46,430 nucleotides of DNA from Rhodoferax sp. Its GTDB lineage: Bacteria > Pseudomonadota > Gammaproteobacteria > Burkholderiales > Burkholderiaceae_C. The notes under the pieces are model-generated. The model had not been told where the DNA came from, did no database searches, and was given only the letters and a program-made list of their open reading frames with translations. Numbering within the stretch: the stretch's first letter is position 1; each line of letters opens with the position of its first letter. Below, in pieces: positions 16,003-23,907 of the stretch. The stretch is taken from assembly GCA_029865845.1 (NCBI GenBank), contig JARXAM010000060.1:1-46430 (forward strand), in the 5' to 3' direction. Position numbers and translations under genes: made by a program.

Positions 16003-16938
16003 TTAAGCCGCGCCCGCGTGCCCCAGCGCTGCACACGTTTGCGCATAGGTGGGGGGCTGGCACCCCGGTCTGGCGCAATTGATGGCGGCCGCTTGCATCG
16101 CCTCTTGTAGGGTGTGCGCCACGCGGTGTGCGCTGTCGGGGTTGAGCACCCAGTCGCCCAGGCAATTGCCCCAAAAGGTATCGCCCGCGCCCACGGTGTC
16201 CACGACCGTGGTGGGTGGGACGTCGGCCTCAGCGGTGTTACCGTCTACTTCGAGCCACGCGCCCTGGCCGCCAAAGGTCAGTGCAATGCGGCGGGCTCCC
16301 TGGTCGCGAAACACCGCTGCCATGGATGCCGCCCGGTCTCTGCTTGGGGCATGCACACCCAAAAGCGCCATGTCTTCGTCGCTGGCCTTGATCCAGTCGG
16401 CTAAGGCGGCCACTTGTTGCACCGCAGCGATGTAGGCTTCCAGATCGGCGGCGAGTCTGGGGCGCAGATTTACATCGACGCTGATCGTCCACCCCAATGC
16501 CTTGGCGCCTTGCAAAATATCCACAACCTTGCGGTGTTCCGGGGGCACCAGCAGCAACGAGCCGGTGTGCAGCACGCCCTGGGGCTGCCCTTGCAACATG
16601 GCCAGCACGCTGTCAGTGCTGTAGTCGCGGTCGGCGATACCCTCGCGGTAAAACCCATAGCTGGGCTGGCCCTTGCTCACTTGCACAACGGCCAAGGAGG
16701 TGGGCAGTCGGCTGGGGTGCGCCAGCACCTGCACACCATCGTGGTGGAGTTGCTGGGCAAGTTGCTGCCCAAACAAGTCGGTCGATAGCGGGTTCACATA
16801 GCCCGCCGGTGCGCCGCGCAACGCCGCTGCGCGCGCCATGTTGTAGGGGCTTCCGCCCATCATGGGGCGCAATGACCCATCGGGCTGCGCCAGGCAGTCC
16901 ATCAAGGCTTCCCCCAGTACCCAGATTGCAGTGCTCAT
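16003..16938 (-). CDS. PfkB-family sugar kinase (fructokinase-like)
   Basis: 311 residues, a ribokinase/fructokinase-fold enzyme that phosphorylates a sugar with ATP. It begins with WVLGEALMDC, has the glycine-rich GGSPYNMARAAALRG sugar-site segment and the anion-hole and catalytic-base motif DTVGAGDTFWG near residue 245, with SVDVNLRP in the middle. These are typical of fructokinases. It is the last gene of a minus-strand operon after the binding protein and permease; only 10 bases separate it from the permease stop. It likely phosphorylates the imported sugar. Fructose is the leading guess because the PfkB type and ABC layout match the Frc system of rhizobia (FrcBCAK), but the mutarotase and transaldolase genes on the other side leave other ketoses or pentoses open. 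Confidence 0.85.
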   Translation of the reverse strand: MSTAIWVLGEALMDCLAQPDGSLRPMMGGSPYNMARAAALRGAPAGYVNPLSTDLFGQQLAQQLHHDGVQVLAHPSRLPTSLAVVQVSKGQPSYGFYREGIADRDYSTDSVLAMLQGQPQGVLHTGSLLLVPPEHRKVVDILQGAKALGWTISVDVNLRPRLAADLEAYIAAVQQVAALADWIKASDEDMALLGVHAPSRDRAASMAAVFRDQGARRIALTFGGQGAWLEVDGNTAEADVPPTTVVDTVGAGDTFWGNCLGDWVLNPDSAHRVAHTLQEAMQAAAINCARPGCQPPTYAQTCAALGHAGAA

Positions 16939-16948
16939 TTCGAAGTGC

Positions 16949-17893
16949 TCACTTTTTCAAGAGTCGTTGACGACGGATCACGTCAATCCACACGGCTACG
17001 ATCACTACTGCACCGATGGCCATCATCTGTTTGAATTGCGAAATCTCCATCAGGTTCATGCCGTTGCGAATCATCGTAATCAGCACTGCGCCCAGCAGGC
17101 TTCCCCAGATGCTGCCCCGTCCGCCAAACAAAGAGGTGCCGCCCAGGATGACCGCCGCAATGGCGTCCAGCTCGAACATCTGCGCCATTTTTCCGCTGGA
17201 CGAATCCATGCGGGCCATCAGCACCAAGGCACCCAGGGCGCAGCATAAACCCGACACCACATACACGCCCAGTTTGTACCAGCGGATATTGATGCCAACT
17301 TGCCGTGCCCCCATCTCATTGGAGCCCATGGCATACACATAGCGGCCCAGTTTGGTGCTGGACAGCACAAAGGCCATCACCACAAAAAAGATACCGGTGA
17401 TCCAGATCGGCATGGGAACGCCCAGCACCTGGCCGTAACCGATAAAGGGCAGGGGGTCTGGCATGCCCGCATTGTCAAACCCGCCGGTGGACTCGAACGC
17501 CAAGCCACGCCACAGCGTCAGGCCACCCAAGGTCACGATGAAAGAGGGTATGCCCACAAATGCCACCAAGTAGCCATTGAACAGGCCCACCGCTGCGCCG
17601 ATGCCAACGGCCGCCGCAATGCATAGAAAGGGGTCTATGCCTAACTTGATCATCATGTGGCCGGCCACGGCACCGGCCAGCGCCGTCAGGGCGCCCACTG
17701 CCAAGTCCACCCCGCCGGTAAGAATCACAAAGGTCTGACCACCGGCCAACAAGGCGATAACCGAGGCTTGCACCAAAATGTTGGACACATTGCCGGTCGT
17801 CAAAAAGTAGGGCGATGCGAGGCTGAGCGCAGCCCCCAAAACCAACACGGCCACGAGGGCGCCATACCATTCCTGGCGGGTGATGGACTTCAT
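16949..17893 (-). CDS. Sugar ABC transporter permease (RbsC/FrcC family)
   Basis: 314 residues with eight to ten hydrophobic segments, the single inner-membrane permease type that works as a homodimer in CUT2 sugar importers. Family hallmarks are LLAGGQTFVILTGGVDLAVG near residue 50, GLFNGYLVAFVGIPSFIVTLG, GSNEMGARQVGI (cytoplasmic coupling region) and GGTSLFGGRGSIWGSLLGA near the C terminus. It lies between the binding-protein gene, with two hairpins in the gap, and the kinase gene. The matching ATPase is encoded divergently at 19106 rather than in the same operon, which is less usual and requires two promoters to make one transporter. Confidence 0.92.
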   Translation of the reverse strand: MKSITRQEWYGALVAVLVLGAALSLASPYFLTTGNVSNILVQASVIALLAGGQTFVILTGGVDLAVGALTALAGAVAGHMMIKLGIDPFLCIAAAVGIGAAVGLFNGYLVAFVGIPSFIVTLGGLTLWRGLAFESTGGFDNAGMPDPLPFIGYGQVLGVPMPIWITGIFFVVMAFVLSSTKLGRYVYAMGSNEMGARQVGINIRWYKLGVYVVSGLCCALGALVLMARMDSSSGKMAQMFELDAIAAVILGGTSLFGGRGSIWGSLLGAVLITMIRNGMNLMEISQFKQMMAIGAVVIVAVWIDVIRRQRLLKK

Positions 17894-17917
17894 GAAATCA
17901 ATTCCTCAAGTAAATGG

Positions 17918-17966
17918 CGACGACCGCGATTGCGCGGTCGTCGGTGCCCACCGCCGGCGCGGTGGG
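17918..17966 (-). promoter_or_regulatory. Two tandem hairpins between binding-protein and permease genes
   Basis: The 89-base gap between the two genes holds an 11-base-pair stem (CGACGACCGCG and CGCGGTCGTCG, loop ATTG, 17918-17943) followed directly by an 8-base-pair stem (CCCACCGC and GCGGTGGG, loop CGGC, 17947-17966). Neither is followed by a T-run on the minus strand, so they are not simple strong terminators. Such intercistronic stems commonly protect the 3' end of the upstream message or attenuate read-through, which would give more binding protein than permease. Confidence 0.7.
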
Positions 17967-17982
17967 GGTGGGTGCACACGCC

Positions 17983-18939
17983 TTATTTGACCTTCATGAA
18001 CTGGGCCACGCCAGAGTCCTTGGCAAACTTGTCCACGTTGGACGGCAGCACCAGGAAGGAGCCGGTGTCAATGCGGGCCTCCACCTTTTTGCCCTGAGCG
18101 GCGGCGATGGCGGTTTCCACACCGACTTGGCCGATCTTGGCCAGCATCTGCGCCGCGTTGGCGGACTGCCAGCCTTGCTTCATCATGTCCAGTCCGCCGG
18201 GCGAGCCATCAAAGCCGGCGATCTTCACCTCGCCCGCTTTCTTGCCCGCTGCCATCAAGGCCGCTTTGGCACCCAAGGCTCCACCGTCCCAGGCGCAGGC
18301 AATGACTTTGGCGTTGGCATTGGCGCGCAGTGCCGTCTCCACGCCGTTTTGGGCCATCGTCTGGTCCCAGGTGGTGGGGACTTCCACCACTTTCACGTTT
18401 TTGCGTTTGGCGTTCAGGCCGTCCAAGAAACCCTTTTTGCGTTCTTGCCCGGTGGACTGGCCCTGATCGCCGGTGACGTAGATCACGGTATCGCCATCCT
18501 TGATTTGCTCGGCCGTCCAGTTGCCCTGCACCATGGCCGCCTTGATGTTGTCGGTCGCCACGTACGAGGTGATCGCTGCGCCCGTAATGCCCGTGTCCAC
18601 CGCCACCACTTTGATGCCGGCTGCCAGCGCCTTGTTGATGGCGGGGGCAATGCCAGCGCTGTCGACCGGCGCAATGGCAATGGCGTTGACCTTGCGGGTG
18701 ATCATGTCTTCCACGATGGCCAACTGCTTCGAGAGTTCGCCTTTTTCTGCGGCCAGTTCGATGAACTTCACACCGGCTTGTTGGCCGGCCTTTTTCGCGC
18801 CACCGTTGATCAGCGTCCATCCTTCGTTGGTGTTGCCATTGGTGATGTAGGCAATGGTGGTCTCTGCCATGGCGGCAGACATCAGGCCGGCAGTGGCCAT
18901 CGCGATGGCCAGGCGGCCCAGCAAGCGTTTGGTGATCAT
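17983..18939 (-). CDS. Sugar ABC transporter periplasmic binding protein (RbsB/FrcB family)
   Basis: 318 residues. A Sec signal peptide (MITKRLLGRLAIAMATAG, cleavage after AMA at about residue 25) is followed by a peripla_BP_4-type fold beginning TTIAYITNGNTNEGW. Other family features are ARKVNAIAIAPVD-like RKVNAIAIAPVDS, VVAVDTGI, YVATDN and KVIACAWDGGALGAKAAL. It captures the sugar in the periplasm and delivers it to the permease at 16949. GGAGAGAG before the ATG provides a strong ribosome site. It is first in its operon and diverges from the ATPase gene across a 166-base region with TAGT/ACTA repeats. The ligand cannot be read from sequence. Confidence 0.92.
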   Translation of the reverse strand: MITKRLLGRLAIAMATAGLMSAAMAETTIAYITNGNTNEGWTLINGGAKKAGQQAGVKFIELAAEKGELSKQLAIVEDMITRKVNAIAIAPVDSAGIAPAINKALAAGIKVVAVDTGITGAAITSYVATDNIKAAMVQGNWTAEQIKDGDTVIYVTGDQGQSTGQERKKGFLDGLNAKRKNVKVVEVPTTWDQTMAQNGVETALRANANAKVIACAWDGGALGAKAALMAAGKKAGEVKIAGFDGSPGGLDMMKQGWQSANAAQMLAKIGQVGVETAIAAAQGKKVEARIDTGSFLVLPSNVDKFAKDSGVAQFMKVK

Positions 18940-19021
18940 GTGCTCTCTCCAATAGGGGTTAAAGGGGCCGCCGCGGTGAATTCCATGGCCTGCCGGAACC
19001 GAATTACAGCAGAATTTCGAC

Positions 19022-19045
19022 TAACTAAATCTAGTAGTTTTACTA
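19022..19045. promoter_or_regulatory. Overlapping dyads in the divergent sugar-operon promoter region
   Basis: Two overlapping short inverted repeats occur here: ACTA-AATC-TAGT (19024-19035) and TAGTA-GTTT-TACTA (19032-19045). They lie between the divergent binding-protein and ATPase genes, where an operator serving both directions would be expected. No regulator gene is adjacent. Arms are only 4-5 bases, so this is suggestive only. Confidence 0.3.
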
Positions 19046-19105
19046 ATACGAGGTGGCGCAGATTCTGGCATCCTTCAGGGTCACACCGTCCCATGAGAGG
19101 CTCCG

Positions 19106-19894
19106 ATGACCCCCACGCACCCCGTCCTGCAGATTCAGCAACTCACCAAACACTACGGAGGCGTAAAGGCGCTCACCGATGCCAACTTCCAACTTCTTGC
19201 CGGCGAGCACGCGGCCATCGTGGGCGACAACGGCGCGGGCAAAAGCACGTTTGTGCGCCTGATTACGGGGGTGGAGCAACCCAATGCGGGTGACATCCTG
19301 CTCGACGGGCAACGCGTGCATTTCAGCTCGCCTCTGGATGCGCGCGACCAAGGCATCGAGACCGTGTACCAAACCTTGGCGCTGGCCGAGGACCTGGATG
19401 TGCCAGCCAACATCTTTCTGGGCCGAGAGATCACCCGCCTGTCGCTGGGCCCCTTGTCGGTGTTGAACCACAAGGCCATGCGCGAGCAATCGGCGGCCAT
19501 GCTGTCCACCACGGGGGTAAAAATTCAGGACATGTCCGAGAGCCTGCGCGGCATGTCGGGCGGCCAGCGTCAGTGCGTGGCCATTGCCCGTGCGGCAGGC
19601 TTTGCCAAAAAGCTCATCATCTTCGATGAGCCCACCGCCGCCCTGGGGGTGGCAGAGACTGCGCGGGTGGAGCAGATCATCCAAGGGCTCAAGCGCCAGG
19701 GCGTGCCGCTCATCCTCATCAGCCACAACCTGCGCCAGGTGTTTGAACTGGTGGACCGTATCTGGGTATTCCGTCAGGGTCGCATCATCTGCAGCCGCCT
19801 GACGCGGCACACCCATCCCGAAGAGATCGTGGGCCTGATCACCGGCGCAATCGATCCCGCCACCCTGCCTGTGGAGGAGGGGGTGCCATGCTAA
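19106..19894 (+). CDS. Sugar ABC transporter ATP-binding protein (FrcA-like)
   Basis: 262 residues with a single nucleotide-binding domain, unlike the duplicated RbsA type, and so closest in layout to FrcA of the rhizobial fructose importer. Walker A is GDNGAGKST near residues 37-45, the Q-loop region reads IETVYQTLAL, the signature is MSGGQRQ, Walker B is LIIFDEPTAALG and the switch His is in ILISHNL. It energises the permease at 16949. GAGAGG lies 6-11 bases before ATG 19106. It overlaps the mutarotase gene by 7 bases (ATGCTAA), so the two are coupled. Placement away from the permease and binding-protein operon is notable. Confidence 0.93.
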   Translation: MTPTHPVLQIQQLTKHYGGVKALTDANFQLLAGEHAAIVGDNGAGKSTFVRLITGVEQPNAGDILLDGQRVHFSSPLDARDQGIETVYQTLALAEDLDVPANIFLGREITRLSLGPLSVLNHKAMREQSAAMLSTTGVKIQDMSESLRGMSGGQRQCVAIARAAGFAKKLIIFDEPTAALGVAETARVEQIIQGLKRQGVPLILISHNLRQVFELVDRIWVFRQGRIICSRLTRHTHPEEIVGLITGAIDPATLPVEEGVPC

Positions 19895-20325
19895 AAGGAC
19901 TCGACCCCCTGTTGACCCCCGAATTGCTGATGCACCTGTGCGCCATGGGCCATGGCGAGTGGGTGGCGGTGGTAGACGCCAACTTCACCGCGGATTTTTT
20001 GGGCAAAGGCAAAGCACTGGTGCGCCTGCCGGGGCACAGCCTGGAGCGCGTGAGTCAAGCGGTGCTGTCGGTCTTTCCGTTGGCGCAGGATGTGGTGTGC
20101 CCGGCGGCCTATATGCAGGTATCCGACAGCCCCAAGGGCCACCGCACCCAGGCGCAATCGTCTGTTGTCGCATTGCTGGAGCGCGAAGGCCTGCCCCCCC
20201 ACCGTGTGGAGGCGGTGGAGCGGTTTGCCTTTTACGACAAGATCCGCGGTGCCAGCGTCATCGTCCAAAGCGGCGAGGCTACCGCCTACGGCAACGCCAT
20301 GTTTTGCAAAGGCGTTATTCTCTGA
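19888..20325 (+). CDS. RbsD/FucU-family sugar mutarotase
   Basis: 145 residues, the size of FucU and RbsD. These enzymes interconvert anomers or ring forms of sugars (L-fucose, D-ribose, fructose) to feed kinases or isomerases. The MGHGEWVAVVDANF motif near residues 19-33 contains the conserved catalytic-site His and Asp, and the C terminus has YGNAMFCKGVI, the FucU-type signature with its conserved Tyr. The start overlaps the end of the ATPase gene, so it is made with the transporter. The substrate is presumably the sugar imported by this locus. The FucU subgroup seems closer than RbsD, but I would not call it fucose-specific. Confidence 0.85.
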   Translation: MLKGLDPLLTPELLMHLCAMGHGEWVAVVDANFTADFLGKGKALVRLPGHSLERVSQAVLSVFPLAQDVVCPAAYMQVSDSPKGHRTQAQSSVVALLEREGLPPHRVEAVERFAFYDKIRGASVIVQSGEATAYGNAMFCKGVIL

Positions 20326-20365
20326 CCCCCCGAGGGCAGCTCTTCGGCAGGAATGAGAGCGACAC

Positions 20366-21043
20366 ATGGTCAAAATTTATCTGGATTGCGCCCGCGTGGA
20401 CGCCTGGGCGCTGCCCGCAGGGTGTCCCCCGGTGCAGGGTGTAACCACCAACCCGACCCTGGTGATGCAGGCCGGCTTGCCCGTCACCTTGCCTACCTAT
20501 CTGGGCCTGATTTCGGCTGCTGCCGACCACGGCCTGGCCGAGCTGATGCTGCAACTGCCCGACGCCGACCCCGACGGCGCGCGCGCTTGGCTGCGGGCCC
20601 TGCAGCCTGCGGCCCAGGCGCGCAAGGTGCAGCTGACCATCAAGCTGCCGTGCGCCCCTGCGTGGGAGCCCTGCATCGACGCAGTGCAGGCCCAGCGGCA
20701 GGGCATTTTGCTCACCGGTTTGGCCAACGCGGTGCAGTTGCTGTGGGCACACCACAAGCGCGTGCAGTACGTGGCACCTTACGTGGGCCGCTTGGTCAAC
20801 GACGGGCGCAATGTGTGGGCCTTGGTGCAAGCCTGTGTGCGGGTGCAGGAAACGGGCCCCGCGCTGTTGGCCGCCAGCATCAAAACGCCCGAAGTGTTGG
20901 CCCAACTCATCGCCTCCGGTGCCGCCGCCGTGACCTTGCCCCCGGCCAGCCTGGCGGCCTGGTGTACCGATGCGCTGACCGACGCGGCTGTGCAGCAGTT
21001 TGCGCACGACACGCAGACCAGCGTGAAGTTCGCTCAACACTGA
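20366..21043 (+). CDS. Small transaldolase-family protein (fructose-6-phosphate aldolase-like)
   Basis: 225 residues, the length of the short TalC/FSA class rather than classical transaldolase (about 320). It begins MVKIYLDCARVD and has GVTTNPTL at about 25-32, TIKLP with the presumed Schiff-base Lys93, and GILLTGLANA and YVAPYVGRL later, all family marks. These enzymes cleave or transfer dihydroxyacetone units of ketose phosphates through a lysine Schiff base. It lies 40 bases after the mutarotase gene on the same strand, so I infer it acts on the product of the PfkB kinase of this locus. An aldolase role on a less common ketose phosphate is possible. Confidence 0.83.
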   Translation: MVKIYLDCARVDAWALPAGCPPVQGVTTNPTLVMQAGLPVTLPTYLGLISAAADHGLAELMLQLPDADPDGARAWLRALQPAAQARKVQLTIKLPCAPAWEPCIDAVQAQRQGILLTGLANAVQLLWAHHKRVQYVAPYVGRLVNDGRNVWALVQACVRVQETGPALLAASIKTPEVLAQLIASGAAAVTLPPASLAAWCTDALTDAAVQQFAHDTQTSVKFAQH

Positions 21044-21140
21044 ACGCCACAGTCGGGCTTGTGGCCACCGCCTGCAAATTTTTGCTGGCTTGGACATACT
21101 CGCCCTCCAGCCATTTTGCTGGGTGGTGGGTATCGGGTGG

Positions 21141-22397
21141 ATGTCATATAGCGTAGTCTGGTTCAAACGGGACCTGCGGACACAAGATCACGCGGCCTTG
21201 CAACAGGCCTTGCAAGCCGGGCCGGTGCTGTGTCTGTATTGCATAGAGCCCACCCTGTGGGCGCAGGCCGATGCCTCCACCCAGCACTACCAGTTTTTAC
21301 TGGAATGTTTGCGCGACACGTGGGTGCAACTCAAGCGACAGGGCGTGCGCTTGCCTTGGCTGGCCGCGCCGGTGCCCCGCGCTGCCGCGCTGGGGTTGAC
21401 GCAGCCCGACAAACCCCTTCGGCAACGGGGCGGCACCCACCAGGCGCGGGAGGTTCTCCAGAGTTTTTTAATGCACCGCAGTGCGCGCTACCGGGGCGGC
21501 ATATCGTCGCCGTTGTCGGCCAGCGAAGCGTGTTCGCGCCTGTCGCCCTACTTGGCGCTGGGTTGCCTGAGTGTGCGCGAGGTAGCCCAGGCCGCACAGC
21601 AAGCGCAGGCCCGTTCAAGCGCCGAGCGACAGCACCACCAGGCGGGTCTGCGTGCGTTTGTCAGTCGCCTGCACTGGCATTGCCATTTCATCCAAAAGCT
21701 CGAATCCGAGCCCGGTATTGAGTTCTGCAATATGCACCGCGGCTACGACGGCTTGCGCGAGCCGCAGCACAACCCCGCCCACTTGGCGGCTTTGATGGAA
21801 GGCCGCACGGGGTGGCCGTTGGTGGATGCCTGCGTTGCCATGCTGCGCGATACGGGCTGGCTCAACTTTCGGATGCGCGCCATGTTGGTGTCCGTCGCGG
21901 CGTACCCCTTGTGGCTGCATTGGCGCCCGGTGGGGGTATGGCTTGCCCAAGAGTTTTTGGATTACGAGCCCGGCATCCATTGGAGCCAATTGCAAATGCA
22001 GTCGGGCACCACCGGTATCAATGTTGCGCGCATCTACAACCCCATCAAGCAGGCCCGGGACCAGGACCCCCAAGGCCACTTTGTCCGGCGCTGGCTGCCT
22101 GCCCTGCGCAAAGTGCCAGACGCCTGGTTGTTGGAGCCGTGGCGCATGCCCCTGGAGATGCAGGCCCGACTGGGCTTGCGGGTGGACGGCCCCGTGCCAG
22201 ATATTGCCCAGCCGCTGGTCGATCTGGACCGCGCCACCCGCATCGCCAAGCAGCGCTTGTTTGCCCTGCGCGCCCAGCCCGAGGTGCGGGCGGCCAAGGC
22301 CGACATTGTGCAAAAACATGGCTCGCGCACCTTCCGCACCGCGCACGGCCCGACCCTGCGGCCTGGCCCAGCGCCGGCCCAACTGGAATTGTTATGA
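21141..22397 (+). CDS. Photolyase/cryptochrome-like flavoprotein with shortened antenna domain
   Basis: 418 residues from ATG 21141 ([13 protein letters not shown]). The C-terminal FAD domain is complete: [13 protein letters not shown] near 132-144, [11 protein letters not shown] near 179-189, [15 protein letters not shown] near 221-235, [14 protein letters not shown] near 238-251 and [19 protein letters not shown] near 274-292. The N-terminal Rossmann domain begins normally (strand 1, [22 protein letters not shown]), but after residue 72 (QGVRLP) it jumps to an [10 protein letters not shown] linker that normally precedes the FAD domain. About 70-90 residues (strands 3-5 and the EETG segment) that relatives of roughly 490-510 residues have are missing, with the frame kept. 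It overlaps the DUF2256 gene by 4 bases (ATGA). DNA repair or blue-light sensing is plausible; antenna binding is probably lost. Confidence 0.85.
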   Translation: MSYSVVWFKRDLRTQDHAALQQALQAGPVLCLYCIEPTLWAQADASTQHYQFLLECLRDTWVQLKRQGVRLPWLAAPVPRAAALGLTQPDKPLRQRGGTHQAREVLQSFLMHRSARYRGGISSPLSASEACSRLSPYLALGCLSVREVAQAAQQAQARSSAERQHHQAGLRAFVSRLHWHCHFIQKLESEPGIEFCNMHRGYDGLREPQHNPAHLAALMEGRTGWPLVDACVAMLRDTGWLNFRMRAMLVSVAAYPLWLHWRPVGVWLAQEFLDYEPGIHWSQLQMQSGTTGINVARIYNPIKQARDQDPQGHFVRRWLPALRKVPDAWLLEPWRMPLEMQARLGLRVDGPVPDIAQPLVDLDRATRIAKQRLFALRAQPEVRAAKADIVQKHGSRTFRTAHGPTLRPGPAPAQLELL

Positions 22398-22543
22398 AGA
22401 TGCGAAAAAAGTCCGACTTGCCCCGCAAAACCTGTGTGGCCTGCGGTTTGCCATTCCAATGGCGCAAGAAATGGGAAAAAGTCTGGGACGAGGTCAAGTA
22501 CTGTTCGGATCGCTGCCGTCAACCGGCTGCGCGCAGGTCGTGA
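22394..22543 (+). CDS. DUF2256 small zinc-ribbon protein
   Basis: A 49-residue protein, [18 protein letters not shown] at the start and [12 protein letters not shown] near the end. Cys14-x2-Cys17 and Cys37-x3-Cys41 form a probable zinc-binding knuckle, and the W-x2-KW-E-W segment between is typical of DUF2256. Its ATG overlaps the stop of the preceding photolyase-like gene (ATGA), and the next photolyase gene starts 8 bases after its stop, so it is embedded in the operon. As I recall, DUF2256 genes often sit beside photolyase/cryptochrome genes; its role is unknown, perhaps DNA or partner binding. Confidence 0.87.
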   Translation: MKMRKKSDLPRKTCVACGLPFQWRKKWEKVWDEVKYCSDRCRQPAARRS

Positions 22544-22551
22544 GGCCTAGC

Positions 22552-23907
22552 GTGCAGCGGTCCCCCGTGCTGTATTGGTTTCGCAACGACCTGCGCCTGC
22601 ACGACAACCCGGCCTGGACGCGTGCCTGTGCGTTGGGCCGCCCGGTAGTCGCCATCGTGATTGCGCCGTCCCTGGGCGCGCGGGAAATGGCATGGGGTAT
22701 TGCGCAAGTGGGCGCCGCTCGCCACGCTTGGTGGTGGGCCAATGTGCAAGCGCTTGGGCAGGCGCTCGGTGCGCTTGGTGTTCCGCTGCATGTGGTGCAA
22801 GCCGATCCGTGCACCCTGTTGCCCGACTGGTGCCAGGTATGGGGCACCCGTACGGTGGTCTGCGAAGACATTGCAGCGCCCTACGAGCAGGCCCAGGTGG
22901 CGGCATTGCGCGCCGCAGGATTAGTGGTTCACAGCATGTGGCAAAGCACCTTGATGGCGGCCGACCAGTTGCCCTATGCGATCACCGATTTGCCACCGGT
23001 GTTCACCCGTTTTCGCAATGACGTAGAGCGGGCCGGTGTACCCGCACACACGCCCTTGCCAGCCCCGACACCGCTACCCGGCCTTGCCTGGGCGACTGCC
23101 CCCGTCGGTGCTTCGGACGTGGTATCGCGGTGGGACGCCAGCCCAGCGTGGCAGCCCGACCCGCGCAGCGCTTTTCAATGGAAGGCCTGTGCGGTGGGCG
23201 GGCCAGACACTGACGGCACGCTTGATGAGGTGCGGGCTGGCAGCCGCGGCGGGCAGGAATACCTGCGGCGCTACCTCGCCTCAGAGCGGGTGGCGCGCTA
23301 CAAAGCCACCCGCAACGGCTTGCTGGGCATGGCGTATTCCAGCAAGTGGTCGCCGTACTTGGCCTGGGGTGCCTTGTCGGCCCCAGAGTTGTTGGCAGGC
23401 GTGCGGGCGCATGAGGCCCACCACGGCGTCAGCGATGGCAGCTACTGGCTGTGGTTCGAGCTGTTGTGGCGGGACTACTTTCGGTGGTTGCATCGCCAGT
23501 GGGGGCTGCGTTTGTACCGCGCCTGCGGGCTGCGCCAGGACCCCGTGCCCCGACTCGCACCACACAACCATCGGGCGTTTGCCTTGTGGACGCAGGGCCG
23601 CACCGGGTGCGAGTTGGTGGACGCGGGCATGCGCGAGTTGGCCCACAGTGGCTACTTGTCCAACCGCATGCGGCAAGTGGTAGCCAGTTTTTGGGTGCAC
23701 GAGCTGGGCGGCGACTGGCGCGCCGGGGCCGCGTGGTTCGAGGCGCAGTTGCTGGACTTTGATGTGTACTCCAACCAGGGCAATTGGCTGTACATCGCGG
23801 GCCGGGGCACCGACCCGCGTGGTGGCCGTCGCTTCGATGTGGCCAAACAAACGGCAGTGCACGACCCCGACGGTGCCTACCGCGCCTTGTGGAGCGCAGT
23901 GGCATGA
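22552..23907 (+). CDS. CRY-DASH-type cryptochrome/photolyase
   Basis: 451 residues from GTG 22552 (MQRSPVLYWFRNDLRLHDNP), chosen because GAGG lies 6 bases upstream; GTG 22540, overlapping the DUF2256 stop, is an alternative. The antenna domain starts with the LYWFRNDLRLHDNP motif. The FAD domain has RVARYKATRNGLLG, SSKWSPYLAWGALS, WFELLWRDYFRWL, NRMRQVVASFWVHELGGDWRAGAAWFE, DFDVYSNQGNWLYIAGRG and DPRGGRRFDVAKQ, the pattern of CRY-DASH proteins. Those bind FAD and usually MTHF and repair CPDs mainly in single-stranded DNA, or act as light sensors. It overlaps the next gene by 4 bases (ATGA). With the other three genes it forms a light-responsive or UV-repair operon. Confidence 0.9.
   Translation: MQRSPVLYWFRNDLRLHDNPAWTRACALGRPVVAIVIAPSLGAREMAWGIAQVGAARHAWWWANVQALGQALGALGVPLHVVQADPCTLLPDWCQVWGTRTVVCEDIAAPYEQAQVAALRAAGLVVHSMWQSTLMAADQLPYAITDLPPVFTRFRNDVERAGVPAHTPLPAPTPLPGLAWATAPVGASDVVSRWDASPAWQPDPRSAFQWKACAVGGPDTDGTLDEVRAGSRGGQEYLRRYLASERVARYKATRNGLLGMAYSSKWSPYLAWGALSAPELLAGVRAHEAHHGVSDGSYWLWFELLWRDYFRWLHRQWGLRLYRACGLRQDPVPRLAPHNHRAFALWTQGRTGCELVDAGMRELAHSGYLSNRMRQVVASFWVHELGGDWRAGAAWFEAQLLDFDVYSNQGNWLYIAGRGTDPRGGRRFDVAKQTAVHDPDGAYRALWSAVA

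Noticed and set aside
17914-19293. 459-codon plus-strand frame over the binding-protein gene
   Set aside because: Antisense of the sugar-binding protein, rich in His and Gly, and it would run through the divergent promoter region.
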